Notes under the pieces: model-generated
Databases searched by the model: none
Told to the model about the DNA's origin: nothing
What the model saw: the letters and a program-made list of their open reading frames with translations, nothing else
Translations under genes and position numbers: made by a program
Shown here: piece by piece, positions 8,061 to 15,590 of the stretch
Layout: every line of letters begins with the position of its first letter
Position numbering within the stretch: the stretch's first letter is position 1
Assembly (NCBI RefSeq): GCF_050589825.1
Contig: NZ_JBNGOZ010000005.1
Coordinates: 124,001 to 188,000 of the forward strand
From: Carboxylicivirga longa
GTDB taxonomy: Bacteria > Bacteroidota > Bacteroidia > Bacteroidales > Marinilabiliaceae
Length of the DNA stretch: 64,000 nt
Direction: 5' to 3'

Positions 8061-9116
8061 TCAGGGGCTTATAGTTTGTATTTGGCCACGTAATATTTCT
8101 TCAAAGGCTGTGATTTGCTGGGGTGAACCCAGTACAAATAACTTGTCAGCGGGTGTGATTTCAATGTCGGGCGATGGATTGTAGATGTAGGCTCCTTCTG
8201 GCGTTTTGATGCCTACCAGGTTGGCACCGGATTTTTCCCGCAGCCGCAGTTCACGAATGGTTTTTTTATGGTTTTCAGGAGCCAGCTGCTTGCAGTTGAT
8301 TTCCATCAATTGCACATCTTTCGATCGTTGAAGCAGTATGTATTCGATGAACTCCACCACATCGGGTTGGGTTACCAGTTTGGCCATTCGTTGTCCGCCA
8401 ATGCGATCGGGCATAATAACATTGGTGGCACCTGCACGTCGAAGTTTGGTGTCGGAACGAAAATCGCTGGCACGGCTTATGATTTTCAAGCCCGGATTCA
8501 TCTCGGCGGCAGTCAGTACCACAAACATATTATCAGCATCGTTGGGCAAAGCAGTAATCAGTGCCCTGGCCTTGCGTATCTGTGCAGCTTCCAATACTTC
8601 TTCGGAGCTGGCATCGCCTTGTACATAGAGTAAGTCAGGGTTTTCAACAATGCGTGTAATCACATGGTCACGCTTTTCAACGATGACGAACTTCTCGCCG
8701 TGCTCAGTAAGTTCAACACAGGCCTGATAACCATTGCGCCCAAAGCCGCACACGATGACATGATCTTCTAATTTGACAATTTTTTTTCTCAATTGGTACG
8801 CTTTATATGATTGATGTAAAACACCTTCGAAAATGATACGTGTGATTTGTGTAATCACATAACCGAAAATTCCTAAGCTAAAAATAATAAGAAAAACTGT
8901 AAATATTTTACCGCCTGCCGATAAAGGGATTACTTCGCGAAACCCCACCGTGGCCATGGTAATTACCGTCATGTAAACGGCATCCACAAAATCATACCCT
9001 TCAATGGTCATATAACCTGCCGAGCCCAGGGCAATGGTGAGTATTAGCAGGCCGCCTGCAATGAACAGGGCTTTTATTGTATCGTTATAAACGGTGTCGT
9101 TTTCTACTTTTTGCAT
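8061..9116 (-). CDS. Two-TM potassium channel with TrkA-N/TrkA-C (RCK) domain
   Basis: Ion channel subunit of the MthK/Kch class: two membrane helices around a pore loop, then a cytosolic RCK module (Rossmann HVIVCGFGRNGYQACVELTE, then a TrkA-C domain in the last 80 residues). I prefer the ATG at 9116 (351 residues), which overlaps the upstream DUF2851 gene by 13 bases; an ATG at 9149 would add 11 residues and overlap by 46. The overlap implies translational coupling with that gene. The filter reads T-V-G-F-R-E where K+ channels normally have T-V-G-Y-G-D/E, so the second filter glycine is replaced by arginine. K+ selectivity is therefore not certain. Confidence 0.88.
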   Translation of the reverse strand: MQKVENDTVYNDTIKALFIAGGLLILTIALGSAGYMTIEGYDFVDAVYMTVITMATVGFREVIPLSAGGKIFTVFLIIFSLGIFGYVITQITRIIFEGVLHQSYKAYQLRKKIVKLEDHVIVCGFGRNGYQACVELTEHGEKFVIVEKRDHVITRIVENPDLLYVQGDASSEEVLEAAQIRKARALITALPNDADNMFVVLTAAEMNPGLKIISRASDFRSDTKLRRAGATNVIMPDRIGGQRMAKLVTQPDVVEFIEYILLQRSKDVQLMEINCKQLAPENHKKTIRELRLREKSGANLVGIKTPEGAYIYNPSPDIEITPADKLFVLGSPQQITAFEEILRGQIQTISP

Positions 9117-10375
9117 AAGACCTGGTGTCCGATATGGCAATTTAAACACTTTTTGTGATCACAATAGGTGTTCTTTAGGTACAATAAGGCTTGTGCATGC
9201 GCTTCATTTTCCGAAATGACACCAATGTTGGCCCAGTTTTCGAGTGTTCTATTTTTCTCAGTGGGCTGTTGGTAAAGATAGTCAATGATTTTTTCTTTTT
9301 GTTCTTCTTGCTTATGTTTTGCCGCATAAAGAAACATGTAAGGCACAATGGTGTTGTATGTTATTCGCTTAGTCGATTGTTCGCCAAGGATTTTTGTTGA
9401 ACGCTTTTTACCAGGAATGCCTAGCTGATAGTGAGTGAGCCAATAGTCAGAGGTATCGATACTTAGTTTTTGAAAGGGGTCAGTATTGTTTGTAAGTGTT
9501 AGTAGCTTGTCGAAACTTCCGCGGGTTAGGTATATAAGCTTGGCTAGTTGTGCGATGCGCACCGTAGGAAAATTCATCGGGCGAAGACGCATAAATTTCC
9601 ATAGATGTTGCTGAATGCCTTGTAGCTTGTATTTGTTTTTCAAAAAGCCATATTCGCGTTGAAGTGTCTTTGTGTAATCATCGCTGTGGCGGGGCGCATC
9701 AAGAAAGCCGGCCTGCCCAAATAGTATGGCTTCGATCTGAAAAAGTTGGCCTGCATGCTTAAGTAGGAGGCTGAGGGGTGTTTGTTGTGCCATCATTTCA
9801 AAAGGCAGACCATTGGTGCCAAAGCCAAAGCTGCGTGCCAGTAAAATAAAAAATACCTGATCCCAGTTGTTATTTGTAGCCTTAAGAAGTTTGTCAATAA
9901 GTCTGCTTTTCTCCTCCAGTCGTTCAATCAGCATTCTGTTAAGCCATTGGTCGCGTTTGAAAGGATCTACTTTATTTATGGCGTGGGCGCAGGGTATCCA
10001 CTGCTCGTTAAAATAAAGCTTTTGGTAGTCGTGGATAAGATGATTGCTTATGTGAAGCTGGCAAACAACAATGGGTCTGTTTTTGGAGTTAAGTGTTTGC
10101 TTAGCGGGTTGTTGCACTACATGGAGGATAACATTATCATAAGTAGGGTCGAGGTGGTGCTTGTGTTCATACCATTCCTTCTCGTTGATATGAATTTCCA
10201 CATTGCCGGCCCATAGGGTGTCATTAATTTTTACTTTGGCATTGAAGAAGTCTGGGCCGCCATCGGTGTTTTTGATGCCGGGATGAATGACTTCGATCGT
10301 TTCATTGTCGGTTGAAACCAAGTTGGGGCGATAGGCTTTTTGTTGCCAGATGAATTGTAGAAATTCTTCATTCAT
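9104..10375 (-). CDS. DUF2851 family protein
   Basis: Member of the uncharacterised DUF2851 family, common in Bacteroidetes. The 423 residues begin MNEEFLQFIWQQKAYRP, then HPGIKNTDGGPDFFNAKVKI and WAGNVEIHINEKEWYEHKH, the conserved N-terminal block that gives the family its signature. The C-terminus has a Cys cluster (YCDHKKCLNCHIGHQVLCKK) that could bind zinc. The function is unknown. It is the first gene of a pair with the potassium channel, whose start codon lies inside this gene's end. Confidence 0.88.
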   Translation of the reverse strand: MNEEFLQFIWQQKAYRPNLVSTDNETIEVIHPGIKNTDGGPDFFNAKVKINDTLWAGNVEIHINEKEWYEHKHHLDPTYDNVILHVVQQPAKQTLNSKNRPIVVCQLHISNHLIHDYQKLYFNEQWIPCAHAINKVDPFKRDQWLNRMLIERLEEKSRLIDKLLKATNNNWDQVFFILLARSFGFGTNGLPFEMMAQQTPLSLLLKHAGQLFQIEAILFGQAGFLDAPRHSDDYTKTLQREYGFLKNKYKLQGIQQHLWKFMRLRPMNFPTVRIAQLAKLIYLTRGSFDKLLTLTNNTDPFQKLSIDTSDYWLTHYQLGIPGKKRSTKILGEQSTKRITYNTIVPYMFLYAAKHKQEEQKEKIIDYLYQQPTEKNRTLENWANIGVISENEAHAQALLYLKNTYCDHKKCLNCHIGHQVLCKK

Positions 10376-10439
10376 AGCTATTTGTTTAAACTATGAATGT
10401 AATTTTAATTGCTAAAAGAGTCAAGGGGAATAAAGAAAA

Positions 10440-10484
10440 CGGGCTCGTCTTAATAGTGAATAATACACTGTTGAGACAAGCCCG
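10440..10484 (-). terminator. Terminator of pyrF
   Basis: Long imperfect hairpin. CGGGCTxGTCTxAAxAGTG pairs with its complement across a 7-base loop, followed on the minus strand by TTTTC. It lies 24 bases beyond the pyrF stop. Confidence 0.8.
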
Positions 10485-10507
10485 CTATTGTATTTGTTAT
10501 TTTACTG

Positions 10508-11335
10508 TTAGATCAAACCATGTTCTGACAGTAGTTTGGACATATCCTGTTGCACGGCAAGTGCATTTTCGCGGGCCTTGGAGGCGAACGCTTCGGTGTT
10601 GTCGGCATAAATAATGCCCCGGCTTGAGTTTACCAACAGGCCACATTTGCTGTTCATTCCGTTTTTAGCTACTTCTTCGAGGCTACCACCTTGTGCTCCT
10701 ACGCCCGGTACAAGCAAAAAGTGGTTGGGAATTATTTTGCGTATGTCGGCCAGCATTTCAGCTTTGGTGGCGCCTACCACGTACATCAGGTTCTCGTCAG
10801 AGCCCCATTGAGCACTGGTTTTAATTACTTTCTCGTAAAGCTTTTCGTTGTCCTGCTCCATAAACTGAAAATCGAAAGCGCCCTTGTTGGAGGTTAATGC
10901 TAAAAGAATAACCCACTTGTCAACATGTGTTAGGAAGGGTTTAACCGAATCTTCGCCCATATAAGGAGCCACTGTAACTGCATCGAACTCCATGTGGTCG
11001 AAGAAGGCAGTGGCATACATGGCCGATGTATTGCCAATGTCACCGCGCTTGGCATCCGCAATGATAAAAATATCGGGGTAGTTATAGCGGATGTAATTAA
11101 CTGTTTTCTCCAACGAGTTCCAGCCATTTACGCCCAGGCTTTCGTAAAAGGCCAGATTAGGCTTATAGGCGATAGCCACATCGTGGGTTGCATCAACTAT
11201 TTGCTTGTTGAAGGCAAAAATTGGATCGGTAGTGTCCAGTAAATGGCGGGGTATTTTATTAATGTCGGTATCCAGGCCAACACATAAAAAACTCTTTTTC
11301 TTTTTTATATTTTCAAAAAGCTCTTGTGATGTCAT
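10508..11335 (-). CDS. pyrF: Orotidine 5'-phosphate decarboxylase (type 2)
   Basis: Last step of de novo UMP synthesis, OMP to UMP plus CO2. The 275 residues, longer than the E. coli type, match the type 2 PyrF subfamily: FLCVGLDTDINKIP at the N-terminus, the catalytic D94-x-K96-x-x-D99 in IIADAKRGDIGNTSAMYATA, and PGVGAQGG near the phosphate-binding end. It follows prfA in the same direction after 76 bases, so the two may be cotranscribed. Confidence 0.97.
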   Translation of the reverse strand: MTSQELFENIKKKKSFLCVGLDTDINKIPRHLLDTTDPIFAFNKQIVDATHDVAIAYKPNLAFYESLGVNGWNSLEKTVNYIRYNYPDIFIIADAKRGDIGNTSAMYATAFFDHMEFDAVTVAPYMGEDSVKPFLTHVDKWVILLALTSNKGAFDFQFMEQDNEKLYEKVIKTSAQWGSDENLMYVVGATKAEMLADIRKIIPNHFLLVPGVGAQGGSLEEVAKNGMNSKCGLLVNSSRGIIYADNTEAFASKARENALAVQQDMSKLLSEHGLI

Positions 11336-11348
11336 TTTATTTATCTGT

Positions 11349-11371
11349 TAGCTGCTAGCTGTTAGCAGCTA
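11349..11371. repeat. Small inverted repeat between prfA and pyrF
   Basis: TAGCTGCTA-gctgt-TAGCAGCTA, a perfect 9-bp stem without a T-run on either strand. It is unlikely to be a strong terminator and may act as a processing or mRNA-stability hairpin. Confidence 0.6.
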
Positions 11372-11411
11372 GCGATTTTATTATTGGAATTATTTAAAAG
11401 CTATCAGCCTA

Positions 11412-12497
11412 TTACATTTCGCTTGCTTTTAATCGCTCGGCGTTCTCTTCAACAATTAGTTTATCAATAATCTGCTGAATATCGCCATCCATGATTGCCG
11501 GCAGGTTGTATAGCGTCAGGTTAATGCGGTGATCGGTAACACGCCCTTGCGGGTAATTGTAGGTGCGTATCTTGGCCGACCGGTCGCCCGACGATACCAT
11601 GGTCTTACGCTGCGAAGATATTTCGTCCAGATATTTCTGATACTCCAGGTTGTAAAGTCGTGTACGCAGCTCGGCCATGGCCTTGTCCAGGTTTTTAAGC
11701 TGTGATTTCTGATCCTGACAGGTTACCACAATGCCCGATGGTATGTGGGTTAGGCGGATGGCTGAGTAGGTGGTGTTCACCGACTGTCCTCCGGGGCCGG
11801 ATGCACAGTAGGTATCTTTACGAATATCCTCTGTTTTCAATTCAATGTCGAATTCTTCTGCTTCGGGCAATACGGCCACGGTGGCTGCCGAGGTGTGCAC
11901 ACGACCCTGTGTTTCGGTTTGTGGAACACGCTGCACGCGGTGTACACCCGATTCATATTTCAGAATACCATACACACCGGTTCCGGTAACATTCATCACC
12001 ACTTCTTTGAATCCGCCTGAGGTGCCTTCGTTACTGTTGGTAATTTCAACGCGCCAGCCTTTATCCTGACAGTATTTGGTGTACATGCGTGCCAATTCAC
12101 CGGCAAAGATACTAGCTTCGTCACCGCCTGTACCGGCTCTTATCTCCAGTACTGCATTTTTACTGTCCTGCGGGTCGGCAGGTATTAGCAGTACCTTAAT
12201 TTCTTCTTCCATCACCGGTAACTTGGCTTCCAGCTCGTCGAGCTCCATTTTCGCCATTTCTTTCATCTCCGGATCAGTCTCTTCCTTAAGCATCTCCTTT
12301 GTTGATTCGATGTTTTTAAGGGTATTCTCAAATTCGTTGCGTACCTCCACAACTTTTTCAAGCTCGGCATATTCCTTATTGAGCTTAACGTATCGTTTGG
12401 TGTCTGCAATCACTTCCGGGTTGGTAATCTGCTCCGATACCTCCAGGAAGCGTAAGCGCAAACCCTCCAGTTTTTCCAGTAAATCGTGTTGTGCCAT
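11412..12497 (-). CDS. prfA: Peptide chain release factor 1
   Basis: Class I release factor that reads UAA and UAG and triggers peptide release on the ribosome. The 361 residues have the usual order: N-terminal coiled-coil domain, then LEIRAGTGGDEASIFAGEL, the anticodon-like tripeptide region (RVPQTETQGRVHTSAATVAV, PQT in place of the enterobacterial PAT), and the catalytic GGQ at 236-238 (CASGPGGQSVNTTYSAIRL). The absence of an SPF motif favours RF1 over RF2. It lies between purM and pyrF on the same strand. Confidence 0.97.
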   Translation of the reverse strand: MAQHDLLEKLEGLRLRFLEVSEQITNPEVIADTKRYVKLNKEYAELEKVVEVRNEFENTLKNIESTKEMLKEETDPEMKEMAKMELDELEAKLPVMEEEIKVLLIPADPQDSKNAVLEIRAGTGGDEASIFAGELARMYTKYCQDKGWRVEITNSNEGTSGGFKEVVMNVTGTGVYGILKYESGVHRVQRVPQTETQGRVHTSAATVAVLPEAEEFDIELKTEDIRKDTYCASGPGGQSVNTTYSAIRLTHIPSGIVVTCQDQKSQLKNLDKAMAELRTRLYNLEYQKYLDEISSQRKTMVSSGDRSAKIRTYNYPQGRVTDHRINLTLYNLPAIMDGDIQQIIDKLIVEENAERLKASEM

Positions 12498-12575
12498 ATC
12501 TTAGTCGTTGACAATCATTAAACAATTGATAGAAGTTAATAATTAATTCTATCGGTATAAAGGCATCGTCTATGC

Positions 12576-13745
12576 CTAGTATTCGAAAGTGCCAAACTCA
12601 CTTTCGATGGTCAGTTTCTTGCCTTCATGGGCTTCAACGCGACCCACTACCTGGGCATCGATGTTAAAGGATTTGGCAATTTCGATAATCCGTTCTGCCT
12701 TGTCGGGCGACAGGTACATTTCGTAACGATGTCCCATGTTGAACACCTTGTACATCTCTTTCCAGTCGGTTCCTGACTCTTGGTGGATGGCTTTGAACAG
12801 CGGCGGTACATCAAACAGGTTGTCTTTAATAACGTGTACTTGATCAACAAAGTGCAACACCTTGGTTTGTGCTCCCCCCGAGCAGTGTACCATACCATGG
12901 ATGTCGTTGCGCATTTCGTCCAGCACTTTCTTAATTACTGGGGCGTAGGTTCTTGTTGGTGAAAGCACCAGCTTTCCGGCGTTGAGAGGGGCGTCTTTTA
13001 CGCTGTCGGTCAATTGGTAGTTGCCCGAGTAAACCAAATCCTCCGGTACCGAGCTGTCGTAACTCTCAGGATACTTGCCAGCCAGATACTTGGCAAATAC
13101 ATCATGACGAGCCGAAGTGAGGCCATTGCTGCCCATGCCACCGTTGTATTCTTTCTCGTAGGTTGCCTGTCCTGATGAGGATAAGCCAACTATAACATCA
13201 CCTGCCTGTATGGTATGGTTGGAGATCACATCGCTGCGCTTCATGCGACAGGTCACTGTGCTGTCTACGATAATGGTCTTCACCAAATCACCCACATCGG
13301 CAGTCTCACCTCCAGTGGGATAAATGCTGATACCCATTTCGCGCAGTTCGGCCAGCAGTTCGTCGGTGCCGTTAATGATGGCTGAGATAACTTCGCCGGG
13401 AATCAGGTTTTTGTTACGTCCTATGGTGGACGACACCAGGATGTTTTCAGTAGCACCTACGCATAGCAGGTCATCAACATTCATAATGATGGCATCCTGG
13501 GCAATGCCTTTCCAAACTGATAAATCACCGGTTTCTTTCCAGTACATGTACGCCAGTGATGATTTTGTGCCGGCGCCATCGGCATGCATAATGTTACAAT
13601 AGTCATCGTCGCCACCTAGAATATCCGGTACAATTTTGCAAAAAGCTTGTGGAAAAATACCTTTATCAATGTTTTTAATGGCGTTGTGGACGTCTTCTTT
13701 CGAAGCGGAAACGCCGCGTAGGTTGTATCTCGAATCTGAGCTCAC
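12576..13745 (-). CDS. purM: Phosphoribosylformylglycinamidine cyclo-ligase (AIR synthetase), Bacteroidetes long form
   Basis: Purine biosynthesis enzyme that closes FGAM to AIR with ATP. At 389 residues it is longer than E. coli PurM (345) and of the type seen in Bacteroidetes. It shows the family N-terminal pattern (YNLRGVSASKEDVHNAIKNI), the ATP loop (HADGAGTKSSLAYMYWKETG), VDDLLCVGA and YPTGGETADVGDLVKTI. The only sensible start is a GTG at 13745 (GTG AGC TCA GAT), because no in-frame ATG lies upstream. It is preceded by a well-spaced promoter pair. Confidence 0.95.
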   Translation of the reverse strand: MSSDSRYNLRGVSASKEDVHNAIKNIDKGIFPQAFCKIVPDILGGDDDYCNIMHADGAGTKSSLAYMYWKETGDLSVWKGIAQDAIIMNVDDLLCVGATENILVSSTIGRNKNLIPGEVISAIINGTDELLAELREMGISIYPTGGETADVGDLVKTIIVDSTVTCRMKRSDVISNHTIQAGDVIVGLSSSGQATYEKEYNGGMGSNGLTSARHDVFAKYLAGKYPESYDSSVPEDLVYSGNYQLTDSVKDAPLNAGKLVLSPTRTYAPVIKKVLDEMRNDIHGMVHCSGGAQTKVLHFVDQVHVIKDNLFDVPPLFKAIHQESGTDWKEMYKVFNMGHRYEMYLSPDKAERIIEIAKSFNIDAQVVGRVEAHEGKKLTIESEFGTFEY

Positions 13746-13784
13746 AAGTATAAATTTATCAGTTTTTTACCCTAATTTGGAGTG

Positions 13785-13816
13785 CAAAAATAGCACAATC
13801 TTTCGGCATCGTCAAA
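13785..13816 (-). promoter_or_regulatory. purM promoter (-33/-7 pair)
   Basis: On the minus strand, TTTG (13813-13816) is followed after 20 bp by TATTTTTG (13785-13792), 39 bases before the GTG start. Both boxes match the Bacteroidetes consensus fully. Confidence 0.65.
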
Positions 13817-13930
13817 AAATTGTAAGGCTTAGTGCGGGGTGTTCGATGAGCCAGAGGCACCGTGCCATGTGGAAGTGCTGTTAAGATTACTTACTTTTAT
13901 GCCTCCATTTAACATTAAGGCGAAAAGAAG

Positions 13931-14896
13931 ATGCTTAAAAAAATAGACGGTTTTATAGTTGGTTTGATTGGTATGATATTGATGGCTTGGTTGTTTCCGC
14001 AGCCCGGTATTTATAAAGGTACAGGTAACCTGGAGCAGATCACCGACATTGGCATCTCTCTTATTTTTTTCTTTTACGGTTTGAAGCTGAGTCCGCAACA
14101 GATGCGCGAAGGCTTGCGTAACTATCGCCTGCACCTGACCATACAGCTGGCTACTTACCTGTTATTTCCTGCTTTACTCATCGCTTTCAAGCCCTTGGTA
14201 CCTGAAGAGCAACATTTGCTTTGGCTGGCCATGTTCTTTCTAGCCGTGTTGCCCTCAACAGTATCTTCCTCGGTGGTGATGGTGGTAATGGCACAGGGTA
14301 ATGTGGCTGGCGCAATATTTAACGCCAGCATATCGGGCTTGATTGGTATTGTGTTAACGCCGCTTTGGATGGGTTTATTCTGGAGTGTGGAAGGTGCCAC
14401 CTTTGACTTTTCAGCTATCATCATTGATTTGCTGATTAAAATATTGTTACCCGTTGTGCTCGGACTGTCTTTACATCGCTTTTTAGGTGCTTTTGTAAAA
14501 AGGCATCTTAAAGTATTGGCTCGCTTTGATAAAACAGTTATTTTACTAATTGTGTACAAGAGTTTCAGCAAGTCGTTTACCACCGGTCTTTTCGACAGCA
14601 TAAGTCCCTTGGCAATTGTGTTGTTGAGTGTATCTACCCTGGCCTTATTTGCTGCCGTGTATGGCCTTATTAGCGGTATCTGTAGTCTGCTTAATTTTAA
14701 TCGTGCTGATCGCATTGCTGCCTTGTTCTGCGGCTCAAAAAAATCATTGGTACATGGCACCGTATTCTCAAAAGTGCTTTTTGAGAATGTGGCCGGTCAG
14801 GGTCTGTTTCTGGTGCCGGTAATGTTGTATCACGCTTATCAGTTGATCATTGTTAGTTTTATCGCCCGGAGAAAAGGGCGAGAGCAAGCCGTGTAG
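13931..14896 (+). CDS. SBF-like (bile acid:sodium symporter-like) transporter
   Basis: Integral membrane protein of 321 residues with about nine to ten hydrophobic segments, of the SBF-like family (E. coli YfeH type, CPA/AT superfamily). It begins MLKKIDGFIVGLIGMILMAW and includes IGISLIFFFYGLKLSPQQMR, FFLAVLPSTVSSSVVMVVMA and ALFCGSKKSLVHGT, which are conserved helix ends in this group. Substrates of SBF-like proteins are mostly unknown, so sodium-coupled transport of an organic anion is inference. It stands alone, 186 bases after the divergent purM start. Confidence 0.88.
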   Translation: MLKKIDGFIVGLIGMILMAWLFPQPGIYKGTGNLEQITDIGISLIFFFYGLKLSPQQMREGLRNYRLHLTIQLATYLLFPALLIAFKPLVPEEQHLLWLAMFFLAVLPSTVSSSVVMVVMAQGNVAGAIFNASISGLIGIVLTPLWMGLFWSVEGATFDFSAIIIDLLIKILLPVVLGLSLHRFLGAFVKRHLKVLARFDKTVILLIVYKSFSKSFTTGLFDSISPLAIVLLSVSTLALFAAVYGLISGICSLLNFNRADRIAALFCGSKKSLVHGTVFSKVLFENVAGQGLFLVPVMLYHAYQLIIVSFIARRKGREQAV

Positions 14897-15015
14897 CCAG
14901 CAGGAGTGACAATGATGATGCGGTGGATCATGTATTTGTGAATAAACTATTGCCTTATGACTAAATCTATGTGCCTCAAAAATATTATCATTGCAGCTAT
15001 TTTTAGAAAAGCAGG

Positions 15016-15456
15016 ATGGAAGAAACTGGGACATATTTGGCCGTTTATCTGGCCGGGGCAATCGGTATTTATAAAGGAGTGCCGGTAGGTATTGCCCTGG
15101 GCTTGAAACCTTTTATTACGTCGTTATTAGTGACTTTGGGCGCTACTTCATCAACTTTGTTGGTTTACTTTTCGGGTGAGCCCTTTCGTAAGTGGTTAAT
15201 GAATAAGTATGCATCCAAGAGTCTTGAGCAGAAAAAGGCAAAATTCTCGCGTTGGATGGAGCGCTATGGCGTACCGGGACTAGGTTTGATGGTGACGGGT
15301 TTACTCGGGCCATTTATCGCCCTGATTATAGGTATGGCCTTGTTGGATGAGACTCGTAAATTCCTATTCTTTTTGCTTTTGGGCATTGTCCTTTGGTCTT
15401 TTGGTCTGACCTACTTATCCGAGCCTGTTGTTCAGTTGCTTAAGGGTGCTTTTTAA
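15016..15456 (+). CDS. Small multidrug export protein-like membrane protein
   Basis: Protein of 146 residues with three to four membrane segments, matching the pattern of the small multidrug-export family (Sm_multidrug_ex): an N-terminal helix with GAIGIYKGVPVGIALGLKP, a charged middle (KWLMNKYASKSLEQKKAKF) and a Gly-rich helix pair (YGVPGLGLMVTGLLGPFIAL). The family name comes from weak functional evidence, and a true export role is unproven. A box TATTTTTA lies just upstream (one mismatch to TAnnTTTG). The gene converges on the PorE-like gene at 15591. Confidence 0.8.
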   Translation: MEETGTYLAVYLAGAIGIYKGVPVGIALGLKPFITSLLVTLGATSSTLLVYFSGEPFRKWLMNKYASKSLEQKKAKFSRWMERYGVPGLGLMVTGLLGPFIALIIGMALLDETRKFLFFLLLGIVLWSFGLTYLSEPVVQLLKGAF

Positions 15457-15590
15457 TATGTTCGTTAATTAACTATTTTTCACAACTTTATAATCGGTAG
15501 CGTTTTTCTCATCCTTAATAAGTCGAACATTAAAGTTTTCTGTTTAGCTCAGCCAATATAGCGCATCATCAATTTATCAAGCGATTTTTG

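Noticed and set aside
12528..12553. GATAGAA/TTCTATC hairpin between purM and prfA as terminator
   Set aside because: Only 7 bp of good pairing and no T-run; too weak to list as a terminator.
14155..14760. 201-codon open frame on the minus strand
   Set aside because: Lies entirely inside the SBF-like transporter gene on the other strand and has no recognisable domain; a shadow of membrane-protein coding bias.
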